A DNA stretch of 64,000 nt from Methylococcaceae bacterium (GTDB lineage: Bacteria > Pseudomonadota > Gammaproteobacteria > Methylococcales > Methylomonadaceae): assembly GCA_016715325.1 (NCBI GenBank), contig JADKAL010000004.1, positions 186,001 through 250,000 of the forward strand, read 5' to 3'. The translations under genes and the position numbers were made by a program. Shown piece after piece: positions 8,484 through 17,464 of this stretch. Numbering within the stretch: position 1 is the stretch's first letter; every line of letters starts with the position of its first letter. The notes under the pieces were generated by a model, which saw only the letters and a program-made list of their open reading frames with translations, ran no database searches and was not told the DNA's origin.

Positions 8484-9878
8484 ATGAAAAAAGTACAACT
8501 GACAAAACTAGCAACTGCGATTGGCATGTTGCTCGCCGTTAATTCAGCGTTTGCTGAAGACGTCCGTTTTCAAGACTTCACCCCGTTGGCTGCTTCAGCT
8601 GGCCCAACTGCAAATGAAGCCTTGCCAATCACATTGAGCAATCCTGTTTTTATCCAAAAATCGATTGCTGACCGCGCCACTGTATTAAGCAAAGGTACAC
8701 CTAACAGCGGAAACTGGGACATGCTCACCGTAAACGAAACAGGCCGCGACAAAGGCCGGTATTTGTTTACGGTGTTTGAAACAGGAAGTGCGGGTGTACA
8801 ACGCCAAGATTTACGGACAGGCAAAACCGAAACTATTTGGCAAAGCCCTGGAATTGCTCCGGCAGCTAACTCACACGTTGCTTTTGATGCGTCTTACTGG
8901 ACACCCTGGGGCACGTTCATTACTGCCGAAGAATCTTGGGAACCCAATCCAAGTATTGAGCAACAAACCTTCGGACGTCTTTTTGAACTGAAAAACCCAA
9001 CCAAAGCACCTGGCATTAAAGTTGGTGAAAGTAATAGCGGCGCTAATTTCGTCCACCAAAATGTTATTCCTCGTACCGCACATGAAGGTATTCAATTCGA
9101 TGCGGCTGGCAATATGTACTTTATCGACGAATTGAACGGCGGTTGTATCTATAAATACACCTCTGCTGCCAATATGCTGGATGTTAAAAGAGGCAAAGCC
9201 GATTATTTTGCAGCCGGAACAACTTACGTACTGCGCGTAGGCGACGGTTTAACCCCTAACGCAACGGGTGCTTACGAGTGGGTTGCAATTACCGACGCAA
9301 CCGGCGCAGCCTTACCTGGCGCTGTAACAATCACCGATTTAAATGGCATTACTTCGGTTGATGCGACCACAACCACTGATACTGCTGAGTTTAAAGGAAC
9401 TGATTATCAACGTCCGGAAGACCTGCAAATCCAAAACGTACGTGGTAAACAATATCTTTATGTAGCAACTACAACTACTGCAGAAGTCTATCGCTTGGAT
9501 TTGAGCAGCAAAAAAATCAGTGTATTTGCTAACCAAAGCTCAACCGATTTAGCATCAGGTGCGGCTGTAGGAACCGCCTTAAGAAGCCCAGACAACTTAG
9601 CGGTCGACAAAAGTGGTAACATTTATGTTGTTGAAGACCGAGCAGGTGGCAGTGACGATGACATCTGGTTCGCCAAAGACCGCAACAAAGACGGCGATTT
9701 GACCGACTTGGGCGAAGGTTTAGGCCGCTGGGCTTCTAACGGTACAGTAGGATCTGAATTCAGCGGCTTGTATTTCGATCCGTTCAACAAACGCCGCGCT
9801 TGGGTTAACATCCAACATCCTGCCAGCGCAAACGATCGCACAATCGAAATCACTATCCCAGATGACGACAGTTTCTAA
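8484..9878 (+). CDS. Secreted PhoX/DUF839-family protein
   Basis: A 464-residue exported protein. Residues 1-24 are a Sec signal peptide (MKKVQLTKLATAIGML, cleavage after AFA). The mature part has the beta-propeller-like layout of DUF839/PhoX, with TPWGTFITAEESWEP, IPRTAHEGIQFDAAGNMYF, FKGTDYQRPEDLQIQ, LRSPDNLAVDKSGNIYVVED and the terminal SGLYFDPFNKRRAWVNIQHP. PhoX phosphatases are calcium- and iron-dependent phosphoesterases, but this family member carries a Sec rather than an evident Tat signal, so phosphatase activity is uncertain. Acidic, Asp-rich loops (GGSDDDIW, DRNKDGDLTD) look like calcium sites. A strong terminator follows at 9933, so it is monocistronic. Confidence 0.82.
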   Translation: MKKVQLTKLATAIGMLLAVNSAFAEDVRFQDFTPLAASAGPTANEALPITLSNPVFIQKSIADRATVLSKGTPNSGNWDMLTVNETGRDKGRYLFTVFETGSAGVQRQDLRTGKTETIWQSPGIAPAANSHVAFDASYWTPWGTFITAEESWEPNPSIEQQTFGRLFELKNPTKAPGIKVGESNSGANFVHQNVIPRTAHEGIQFDAAGNMYFIDELNGGCIYKYTSAANMLDVKRGKADYFAAGTTYVLRVGDGLTPNATGAYEWVAITDATGAALPGAVTITDLNGITSVDATTTTDTAEFKGTDYQRPEDLQIQNVRGKQYLYVATTTTAEVYRLDLSSKKISVFANQSSTDLASGAAVGTALRSPDNLAVDKSGNIYVVEDRAGGSDDDIWFAKDRNKDGDLTDLGEGLGRWASNGTVGSEFSGLYFDPFNKRRAWVNIQHPASANDRTIEITIPDDDSF

Positions 9879-9932
9879 AACAATCGAAACACCCGCTTAA
9901 ATCGTTTCTCGATTTAACGTATCCGCACCAAT

Positions 9933-9965
9933 AAAGCCGAAGAAAGACTTATTTCTTCGGCTTTT
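9933..9965 (+). terminator. Rho-independent terminator of the PhoX-like gene
   Basis: Stem AAAGCCGAAGAAA / TTTCTTCGGCTTT, 13 bp perfect, with a 6-nt loop and a T-rich tail, 54 bp after the stop codon. Confidence 0.92.
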
Positions 9966-10013
9966 CTTTCGATTGAACCGCGTTGATTAGTCAAAAAGCA
10001 AAAAGCTATCAGC

Positions 10014-10092
10014 TCTACCGGAGGGACAGGAAGTCCCTTCCGGCAACCCCCGTCAAAACTTTCGGTACTCGGCGCGACATAACGGGAGTGGG
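10014..10092. repeat. Rearranged fragment of the long dispersed repeat (copy C)
   Basis: Contains CCGGAGGGACAGGAAGTCCC followed by CCCCGTCAAAAC as in the 12137-12422 copy read forward, then GTACTCGGCGCGACATAACG as in the opposite orientation. The switch lies just after the palindromic core, as if an inversion had occurred there. Confidence 0.7.
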
Positions 10093-10145
10093 TGACAAAT
10101 TGTAAGTTAAGTGAACTTGTGGACCCCAACCAACGAGCTACCATG

Positions 10146-12020
10146 TTAAGTATTAAGAATCTTGGTTAATATCTTGAAAATCTCTTGAAAATTAGAGAAA
10201 TCAAAGTCTTTGGCAAAATCTTGATCGTTTTCAACTAAATCTGCAAATACCGATTTCGAGTGAATCCAATCTAAATTGCCGATATCTTTATCAAAAATCT
10301 TTTTTATGTTTTCATCATCTGATTTCGGCTCATTTAGGGAAATAAGTGTCCTGTTTTTGCCATCAGCAGCGGACTGTCTATATTCAACTTCATTATCAAA
10401 ATATAATCGCTTTCCGTCTTTCTCCTTTTTAACATCTTCGTCTGTATAAAAAAATTCAATCGAAATATTTTTATAACATTCGCGGTTGTTAGGTATTGGA
10501 ATACAAAAGGCAAAGACATTATTTCCATAATCTTTAAAGCTACCAGCCTTTTCCATTTCCTCAACAATTTTCGGTACATCTCGATCAAATATGCCAATTA
10601 TTTTCCGGGATTGAGGTACTTTAGATAGCTGGTCTAACATCGGTTTTAGCTTTGAATCACCCCAATCTTCAGTAATTTCAAAAAAGTCGAAGTCACAACC
10701 TTGAATTTTTAATTTTGCCTTTGCAGCCCTTAAGTGTTGAACGTCTGTTTTACCTTCTGTAATCACGAGTGGTCGACTTCCACTCTTAAGTTGTTCTTCT
10801 AACGCATGGTACATATCCTTGAACCGATCGTTATCCCCAACCACCAATTGATAAACTTCGGTATAAAGTTCATTGGTCGTTGGGTCTTTTGAAATTCCGA
10901 AATTTTCTAAATCTATAATTTTTGAACGGTCTTTAGCAATTTCCGCTAGCCCGATATTTAAGAAGGGTGAGTGTGAACTTATAATAAACTGTACATTTGG
11001 AAATAGATTAAGTAGTACAGGAAGAATTTCCTTTTGTAGCTTGATATGCAAATGCTTATCAATTTCGTCAACAAGGACAATGCCAGATACATCATTTAGT
11101 GTAATTCCATTTATATTTTTGTCTGCCTGCCGAATCAGTTCTCCGAACAAACACAACATAGACGACTCACCCGATGAAATATTGAAGATGGAAGGGTAAA
11201 TTGTTTTGCCAAGCGCACGGTTCTCGACAATTTGTATACGTGTGCTACCTAAATTTCGAGGGCCAATTCCAAATCTCAAATGACCATATCCCTTGGAGAT
11301 TATTGTCTTGGTCACTATTCGATTAAGATTGTCCAATAACATATGACTTTTTTCATCATTATTATTCGTAATATCTAGGACGACATCCATGATCCAATTT
11401 GCTAGTTGTGGCAATCCTGATACTACTTCAATCGGATTATTTAATAGCCCTGAAAGCCTATTTGCTTTGGAAAAATTTAACTCTATTCGATATGGGTCAT
11501 TCAGGTAACCAGGAGTCTCGTATCGATATGACGGAAAATAAGTCAGCAAGTTATTTGCAAAGAAAGCTTCTATTTTCTTCTTATCAAGATTTGAAGACAC
11601 CTTTTTCACAAAACCCATTAAATCAATAGATTCTTTCAATTCATGGTATTGAATTTTATTACTCGGTAATTCAAGCGAATTGTAATACTCATCTGTTAAT
11701 TCGCCTCTTGCATTAACGTAGTCAAATGTGTCTCTGAGATTGTTTTTGAATCTTATATAAACAACGGAAGGTATGCTTCTATCGAGATTTTCGATTTGTG
11801 AGGATAATCGATAAAACTTGTTCAGTTTTCCTTCGTACTCATTTTGAAAATGTGGTTTTGCCATTTCATGAAAAGCATCAACGATATGGGAGAGAATGGT
11901 CGTCTTACCTCTGCCGTTCACAGCGGTTAAGACAGCTATTTCATTTTCTTCAAAATAAAGCTCAAGTTTTTCGAAAGGGGCTCGATTGTAGAATGCTGCA
12001 AAACTTAAGTAGAGTTTCAT
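10146..12020 (-). CDS. OLD-family ATPase with TOPRIM domain (putative defence nuclease)
   Basis: A 624-residue protein. The N-terminal ABC-type ATPase has Walker A at residues 34-41 (VNGRGKTT), a signature-like NISSGESSMLCLFGEL near residues 280-295, and Walker B GIVLVDEIDKHLH followed by the H-loop SSHSPF. A TOPRIM domain follows: PLVITEGKTDVQHLRAAK and IIGIFDRDVP supply the Glu and DxD. This is the layout of OLD (overcoming lysogenization defect) nucleases, several of which act against phages; GajA of Gabija is a relative. No UvrD-like helicase or other partner is adjacent, so a single-gene class 1 OLD is the best reading. The gene is A+T-rich and bracketed by dispersed repeats on both sides, suggesting acquisition as a cassette. 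Confidence 0.85.
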   Translation of the reverse strand: MKLYLSFAAFYNRAPFEKLELYFEENEIAVLTAVNGRGKTTILSHIVDAFHEMAKPHFQNEYEGKLNKFYRLSSQIENLDRSIPSVVYIRFKNNLRDTFDYVNARGELTDEYYNSLELPSNKIQYHELKESIDLMGFVKKVSSNLDKKKIEAFFANNLLTYFPSYRYETPGYLNDPYRIELNFSKANRLSGLLNNPIEVVSGLPQLANWIMDVVLDITNNNDEKSHMLLDNLNRIVTKTIISKGYGHLRFGIGPRNLGSTRIQIVENRALGKTIYPSIFNISSGESSMLCLFGELIRQADKNINGITLNDVSGIVLVDEIDKHLHIKLQKEILPVLLNLFPNVQFIISSHSPFLNIGLAEIAKDRSKIIDLENFGISKDPTTNELYTEVYQLVVGDNDRFKDMYHALEEQLKSGSRPLVITEGKTDVQHLRAAKAKLKIQGCDFDFFEITEDWGDSKLKPMLDQLSKVPQSRKIIGIFDRDVPKIVEEMEKAGSFKDYGNNVFAFCIPIPNNRECYKNISIEFFYTDEDVKKEKDGKRLYFDNEVEYRQSAADGKNRTLISLNEPKSDDENIKKIFDKDIGNLDWIHSKSVFADLVENDQDFAKDFDFSNFQEIFKILTKILNT

Positions 12021-12057
12021 TTATTAGATTTACCTTGAATAAATAGCCATAAGCACG

Positions 12058-12134
12058 GTAGGTTGGGGTGAGGTACGAACCCCAACATAACACCGATCCA
12101 TGAATTTGTTGGGGTTCACAAGTTCACCTCAACC
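12058..12134 (+). repeat. GTTGGGGT inverted repeat
   Basis: Reads GTAGGTTGGGGTGAGGTACG, then GTTGGGGTTCACAAGTTCACCTC and AACCTAC: nested inverted repeats of GTAGGTTG(A/G)GGTGA. A related piece, GTGAACTTGTGGACCCCAACC, occurs on the other side of the OLD gene at 10110-10130. Confidence 0.6.
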
Positions 12135-12136
12135 TA

Positions 12137-12422
12137 CAAATACCGCCTATTCCCGTTATGCCGCACCGAGTACCGGAAGTTTTGGCGGGAATAGCCCGAA
12201 GTACCCAAAGGGCATAAAGGGTGCGGCAGGGATGCCGCACGTTGCCGGAGGGACAGGAAGTCCCTTCCGGCAATCCCCGTCAAAACTGAGGAACGCAGGA
12301 AATAAGCGGCATCCGGGGGTCGTTTCTTTTGGATACTTTTCTTTGGACAAGCAAAGAAAAGTATCACGCCCGCCGGTGCGGGAACCGGCATTAAAACAAC
12401 CGTCGCGCTAGCGACACAATAC
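12137..12422 (-). repeat. Long dispersed repeat, copy D (full length, inverted)
   Basis: Reverse-complement counterpart of 5631-5795 and 7790-8070. It runs from TGTGTCGCTAGCGCGAC (at 12422, minus strand) through CGGTTCCCGCACCGGCGGGC, the palindromic core near 12244-12269 and CCGGTACTCGGTGCGGCATAACGGG at its end. Confidence 0.85.
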
Positions 12423-12519
12423 AAACAACGCTAACGCCATAACTCACCCCCCAAAGTATAGACTACTAAATCCTAAAGCTACACTTACCGACCGAGTCTG
12501 GATTCAAAAAAGTGGTTGG

Positions 12520-13284
12520 TTAATTCTTAATCCCCGTCCCCTTGTGCAGCATGACCAAACTAAATCCTGTTAACAAAACGATAAACCCCGCAATCATCAT
12601 AAACGCCAGCCGGATATCCACATCGGTTACGCCGATCATGCCGTATCTGAAGGCGTTGATCATATAGAGAATGGGATTTCCCATGATGATCTTTTGCCAA
12701 ACATCGGAAAGCATATCGACCGAATAGAATACGCCGCCGAGATAGCTTAAGGGGGTGAGGACGAAGTTGGGGATGATACTGATGTCGTCGAAACTTTCCG
12801 CTAAGACGGCATTGATAAAACCCGCCAAGGAAAATAAGGTGGCGGTCAAGACCGCAACCGATACCATAATAGCCGGATGCAAAACCACGATATCGGCAAA
12901 CAGCATCGAGATTAACGCCACAACTATCCCGACCAGCAATCCACGGCAGATGCCGCCGCTGACATAACCGCTGAGGATGACCCAATTCGGCACCGGCGCA
13001 ACAAGTAATTCTTCGATATTGCGCTGGAATTTGGTGGAGTAAAACGACGAGACGACATTGGAATACGAATGGCTGATGATCGACATCAGAATAATGCCGG
13101 GGACGATGTAATCCATATAGCTAGCGCCACCGATGGTGCCGATACGGTTACCGATCAACTTGCCGAATATCAGGAAGTATAAGGCCGTCGTTATCGCAGG
13201 CGGTAGCAAGGTTTGCGGCCATATTCGGACAAAACGGTAGATTTCTTTTTTGACGATCGTTTTAAGCGCAATACTGTTATTCAT
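12520..13284 (-). CDS. ABC-2 type transporter permease (YadH-like)
   Basis: A 254-residue inner membrane protein with six predicted hydrophobic helices (e.g. ALYFLIFGKLIG, YIVPGIILMSIISHSYSNVV, LTPLSYLGGVFYSVDML). The SYLGGVFYSVDMLSDVWQ block is the ABC-2 permease signature seen in YadH, NodJ and drug exporters. An AGGAAG site precedes the ATG. It lies 14 bp after the ATPase gene and forms an exporter with it; the substrate is unknown. If the ATPase is really frameshifted, this permease has no motor. Confidence 0.92.
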   Translation of the reverse strand: MNNSIALKTIVKKEIYRFVRIWPQTLLPPAITTALYFLIFGKLIGNRIGTIGGASYMDYIVPGIILMSIISHSYSNVVSSFYSTKFQRNIEELLVAPVPNWVILSGYVSGGICRGLLVGIVVALISMLFADIVVLHPAIMVSVAVLTATLFSLAGFINAVLAESFDDISIIPNFVLTPLSYLGGVFYSVDMLSDVWQKIIMGNPILYMINAFRYGMIGVTDVDIRLAFMMIAGFIVLLTGFSLVMLHKGTGIKN

Positions 13285-13298
13285 CTTCGATTACTTCC

Positions 13299-14271
13299 TC
13301 ACCCTGCCCTGTTTACCGGGTTAACAGGTTTCTTGTGTATTTCCTGACCGGTTTGCGCCGTTTTGGATTCGATCAAATCCATAAACAATTGCTCAAGCCG
13401 GTTGCTTTTGTTTTTCAGGCTTAGCACTTTTATATTTTGAGCCGTTAATTGGTCAAAAAGCTGGTTTAATCCGACCGCTTTAGGAACAGAAACTTCCAAC
13501 ACCTTCTCATTTGTCTGCTCGACGTGGCAGCCCTCAAGCGCCGGCGCTGCCTTAAGCGGCTCAGCTAAATCCAATACGAAATGATCGACATTCAAGCGCG
13601 CCAGCAAGCTTGCCATATCGGAGTTTTCTACGATTTTGCCTTGGTCGATGATGGCGATATTGCGGCACAAGCTTTCCGCTTCTTCCAGATAATGTGTGGT
13701 TAAGATTATCGTTGTACCCTGTTGATTGACTTCTTTCATCAATTTCCACATGGACCTGCGAATTTCTATGTCGACGCCCGCCGTCGGTTCGTCGAGGATG
13801 AGCAGCTTCGGCGCATGCACCATCGCACGGGCGATCATCACTCGGCGCTTCATCCCGCCCCGACAAGCGCCGGGATACGCTGTCGCGCTTTTCCCATAAA
13901 TCCATTTGCTTCAGGCATTGCTCGGTGCGTTGCAGCGCCAATTTATGTGGCGTTCCGTAGTATCCGGCTTGATTCAAGACTATACTTTTTACGGTATCGA
14001 ATTGGTTGAAATTGACTTCTTGCGGCACTAATCCAATGCAACTTTTGGCTTTCTCGCGTTCTCGCATTAAATCGTATCCGAATATGCTGACCGATCCGCT
14101 ACTGGCTGTCACTAATGAACTGATTATGCCTATTGCGGTCGATTTTCCGGCGCCGTTCGGCCCGAGTAAGGCGAAAAAATCGCCCGCTTCGACTTCTAGA
14201 TCGATACCTTTTAAGGCTTCAAAGCCGTTTTTATACGTTTTTTTAAGATTATGGATGGATAAAGCCTTCAT
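13299..14271 (-). pseudogene. ABC transporter ATPase (YadG-like), frameshifted in the signature motif
   Basis: The ATPase starts at 14271 (MKALSIHNLKKTYKNGFEAL), with Walker A GPNGAGKST at residues 37-45 and a Q-loop VPQEVNFN. At SRRLSG the frame breaks: the normal LSGGMKRRVMIARAM continues in the next frame, where Walker B LLILDEPTAGVD and the H-loop TTHYLEEAE follow to 13299. The shift coincides with a CCCC run at 13858-13861 (one base too many). Both halves are otherwise fully conserved, with no other damage. A sequencing or assembly error is therefore as likely as a real mutation. It is followed by its permease. Confidence 0.88.
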
Positions 14272-14407
14272 GTCGCAACTATTACTTAACGGGGATTTCC
14301 AAATCAGTTAAATTAGGCGCTATCGCCTCTTTACTGGATCATTGTGAATCGCACAAACGCGCCATTTTAGCAGATAACCTTCTTATCGTTGTAAAACCGG
14401 AAACCCC

Positions 14408-15907
14408 ATGCATAAAACACCTCCACGTTGCGTTGCTGCTGTAGACCTCGGTTCGAACAGTTTTCATATGATTGTTTGCAACCTCATCGACGGCAAGCTA
14501 CAAACCATCGACCGTTTAAAAGAAATGGTCAGGCTGGCCGACGGCCTCGACAAAAAAAACGTCTTGGACAACGACACGCAAAAGCGGGCTTTAGCTTGCC
14601 TGGAACGTTTCGGTCAACGAATTCGCGATTTTCCGCCGGAAAGCGTTCGTGCAGTCGGCACCAATACCTTACGCAATGCCAAAAATGCGCACCACTTTCT
14701 GGAAAAAGCCGAAAAAGCGCTGAATCATCCGATTCATATTATTTCCGGCGTTGAAGAAGCACGTCTTATTTATCTAGGCGTCGCCTATAGCGTGGGGAGT
14801 TCGGCCGATTTAAAGCTTGTCGTCGACATCGGCGGCGGAAGTACGGAATACATTATCGGAAAAGAAGACCAGCCTATTAAGAAAGATAGTTTGAATATGG
14901 GTTGCGTATCGATGAGTAATCGCTTCTTTCCAAAAGGCCGATTATCGAAAAACGCATTCAACAAAGCCGTTCTGTTTGCCGAGCAAAAACTGGAGCCGTT
15001 TCAGAAAAAATTTCACAGCAAGCAATGGCGGCAAGCCATCGGCTCTTCCGGCACCTTCCGCTCAATCGATAAAGTGTTGCAATCGAAAGGCTGGAGTAAT
15101 AACGGCATCACGATGACCGGCTTGGAACACCTTGTCGGTCACATTAAACAATGCACGCATATCAGTCAGCTTAATCTTCCCGATTTGGATATCCAGCGAT
15201 TACCGATATTTGCGGGCGGCGTGGCAGTCGCCTACGCCACCTTCAAGAACTTGGATATCGAACAAATGAGCATTGCAGACGGCGCGCTGCGCGAAGGTTT
15301 GATTCAAGACTTATTAGGCCGGATTTACGATCACGATATTCGCTCAGCAACCGTAGAAACATTAGCCGCCCGTTACCATACCGATAAAAGGCATGCTAAC
15401 TGTATCAAGCAAACCGTTAAATCGATGCTGCATCAATTGAGCAACGATAATTGTTTTTCGGATAATCCGGACGTTGAACAGTTTTTGGACTGGGCGAGCG
15501 AACTGCATGAAATCGGGCACGATATCGCCCATAGCCAGTACCACAAACACAGCGCATACATTATCGAATACGGCGATTTGGCCGGCTTTACCAATCAAGA
15601 TCAGATTTTACTTTCGACCATCGTTCGTTATCACCGGCGCAAATTTTCACTGACCAGCTTTAACGACCTCCCTGCCCCATGGAACAAACTTGCGCCGATC
15701 ATGACGATCATTCTGCGAATTGCCGTCGTGTTGCGCCGCAACCGGCAAGATTTCGATTTACCCGATTTTAAAATTCGGATTGTTAATTCTAAGATCGAGT
15801 TGCGTTTTCCCGGCGCATGGCTGCTTGAATCTCCGCTGACGCATGCCGATTTAACGCAGGAAGCCGACTATCTTAAGCCCGCCGGTTTTAAACTGGAGTT
15901 TTCCTGA
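14408..15907 (+). CDS. ppx: Exopolyphosphatase / guanosine pentaphosphatase (Ppx/GppA)
   Basis: A 499-residue member of the Ppx/GppA family. The actin-like ATPase fold opens with AAVDLGSNSFHMIV (phosphate 1 motif). SGVEEARLIYLGV and LVVDIGGGSTEYIIG (phosphate 2) follow, then SSGTFRS. The C-terminal helical HD-like domain (ELHEIGHDIAHSQYHKHSAY) fits full-length Ppx. It removes phosphate from polyphosphate or pppGpp. The next gene begins 3 bp after its stop, so they are an operon. The Ppx versus GppA choice is not settled by sequence alone, though the length favours Ppx. Confidence 0.92.
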   Translation: MHKTPPRCVAAVDLGSNSFHMIVCNLIDGKLQTIDRLKEMVRLADGLDKKNVLDNDTQKRALACLERFGQRIRDFPPESVRAVGTNTLRNAKNAHHFLEKAEKALNHPIHIISGVEEARLIYLGVAYSVGSSADLKLVVDIGGGSTEYIIGKEDQPIKKDSLNMGCVSMSNRFFPKGRLSKNAFNKAVLFAEQKLEPFQKKFHSKQWRQAIGSSGTFRSIDKVLQSKGWSNNGITMTGLEHLVGHIKQCTHISQLNLPDLDIQRLPIFAGGVAVAYATFKNLDIEQMSIADGALREGLIQDLLGRIYDHDIRSATVETLAARYHTDKRHANCIKQTVKSMLHQLSNDNCFSDNPDVEQFLDWASELHEIGHDIAHSQYHKHSAYIIEYGDLAGFTNQDQILLSTIVRYHRRKFSLTSFNDLPAPWNKLAPIMTIILRIAVVLRRNRQDFDLPDFKIRIVNSKIELRFPGAWLLESPLTHADLTQEADYLKPAGFKLEFS

Positions 15908-15910
15908 CGG

Positions 15911-17155
15911 ATGTTTAAATCTCTTCTTCGTATACCGCTCTATTGCCTTACCGTATTTATTATCGCGATCGCATTGTTAATCGCTTTCGGCGTGAGCGAT
16001 CAACCGGACAATAAATTAGATTGGTCGATGACGCAAGCCGACTTGAACCGGGCCAAGAAAATCTTACGGGAAGGCTCAAAAACTAGACCGGACGAGATCG
16101 GCACGATAGAACTGTCGCTTGCCGATATGAATCTAGTTAGTAACTATTTATTAAACCGTTTTAATAAAGGCAAGGCTGTTATTGCATTGAAAGATCATAA
16201 AATCCGCTTTGAAGTCACAGCGACGCTGCCGGAAAATAGCTTGGGTAAATATGTCAATATCAGCTTTAGATTGGGTCACGAAAACGGCAATACGTTACCG
16301 ACATTAACCAAATTTAAAGCCGGAAAATTATTGTTGCCTTCTAAAGTCGCCGCTTTTGTCATCGAAAGTCTGATCGAAAACACGTCTTTAAACGAGTATT
16401 TTCTGTTAGCCACCGATCCTATCAAAGCGGTCGCTATCGATACCGATAAAGTCTCAATCACCTATCACCCTAGTCGAGCAACGCTGGAAAATGCTCGTGA
16501 TTTACTGACCTATAGCAATACTTCTACCTATCGTTCAAGCGTCTACCAAAACAAATTAGCGGAAATTGTCCGTCGTCACGATCCAGGCTGGCGTTTATCC
16601 TTAGCCGACCTTTTACAACCCTTATTCTCGTTGGCCTTAAAGCATTCCACGCTTGAAACTGCCATCGAAGAAAACAGGGTCGTCATCAATACGGTTAATA
16701 ATTATGTTAACGTCAAGAAAACAGAAGATGCGGCAATCAAGCCTTATTACCCCGCTTTTTTATATAAGCGTAACGATTTGGCGCAACATTTCATCGGGGC
16801 AGCAGCGATAACGGCTTCCGTCAGCAGCCAAATTGCTCAAGTACTGGGCGAAGAAAAAGAATTAATCGACGCCCAAGGCGGTAGCGGTTTCAGTTTTATC
16901 GATTTATCCGCCGACAAAGCCGGAACCCGGTTCGGAGAATTGGCTATCGCATCGCCGTCCTCCGCGCGCAAACTGCAACAGGATATGGCGGCTATTAAAG
17001 ACTATACCGATTTTATGCCGGATCCTACCAACCTGCCCGAAAACATGAATGAATTCGAGTTTAAAAAACGCTATGGATCGATAAATAGCGATACATACCG
17101 GAAAATAACTAAACAGATCGATGAAATGATTGCACAAACACCGATTTATAAATAA
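15911..17155 (+). CDS. Unknown membrane-anchored protein co-transcribed with ppx
   Basis: A 414-residue protein I cannot assign to a function. Residues 6-28 form one hydrophobic helix (LLRIPLYCLTVFIIAIALLIAFG), so most of the chain is likely periplasmic. The strongest conserved-looking stretch is HFIGAAAITASVSSQIAQ, then IDAQGGSGFSFIDLSADKAG near residues 320-345, followed by FMPDPTNLPENMNEFEFKKRYG at the end. It starts 3 bp after ppx, so the two are translated from one message. Linkage to polyphosphate metabolism or envelope maintenance is only an inference. Confidence 0.8.
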   Translation: MFKSLLRIPLYCLTVFIIAIALLIAFGVSDQPDNKLDWSMTQADLNRAKKILREGSKTRPDEIGTIELSLADMNLVSNYLLNRFNKGKAVIALKDHKIRFEVTATLPENSLGKYVNISFRLGHENGNTLPTLTKFKAGKLLLPSKVAAFVIESLIENTSLNEYFLLATDPIKAVAIDTDKVSITYHPSRATLENARDLLTYSNTSTYRSSVYQNKLAEIVRRHDPGWRLSLADLLQPLFSLALKHSTLETAIEENRVVINTVNNYVNVKKTEDAAIKPYYPAFLYKRNDLAQHFIGAAAITASVSSQIAQVLGEEKELIDAQGGSGFSFIDLSADKAGTRFGELAIASPSSARKLQQDMAAIKDYTDFMPDPTNLPENMNEFEFKKRYGSINSDTYRKITKQIDEMIAQTPIYK

Positions 17156-17317
17156 GGCGTGTGTTCGTTGAATTGCTGCGGGGAATGGACTTTTAATTTT
17201 TGATGACAGATGCCGTTGATCGCCGAATTGGTAGGTAAAATTTACGAATCGATGACACATCAAAATTCATACTGCTGATACAGCTCTTTAACGTTTGATC
17301 ATAAGGCAGATAAATAC

Positions 17318-17382
17318 CCTTCGACTCCTCGGCTCACGGAACACCGTTAAGCGTAATAAGAATCCCTGAGCTGGGTCGAAGG
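17318..17382. repeat. CCCTTCGAC ... GTCGAAGGG inverted repeat
   Basis: Outer arms CCCTTCGAC (17318-17326) and GTCGAAGGG (17374-17382). The inner sequence CCTGAGCTGGGTCGAAGGG belongs to the same repeat family as 4265-4339. Confidence 0.65.
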
Positions 17383-17426
17383 GAACCTAAAATTTAACTA
17401 GGCCGAATTTATAATCAAGGCAATGT

Positions 17427-17455
17427 GCCGGGATTATCTATCCAATAATCCCGGC
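17427..17455. terminator. Hairpin downstream of the cytochrome c peroxidase gene
   Basis: Perfect 11-bp stem GCCGGGATTAT / ATAATCCCGGC with a 7-nt loop, 10 bp past the stop of the minus-strand gene. There is no T-run on the minus strand, so it may be a processing or weak termination site. Confidence 0.6.
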
Positions 17456-17464
17456 AGCCGGTTC

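Noticed and set aside
12100..12424. Frames in both directions over copy D of the repeat
   Set aside because: The same peptide texts occur in the other repeat copies, including frame-breaking differences, so they reflect a repeat, not a protein.
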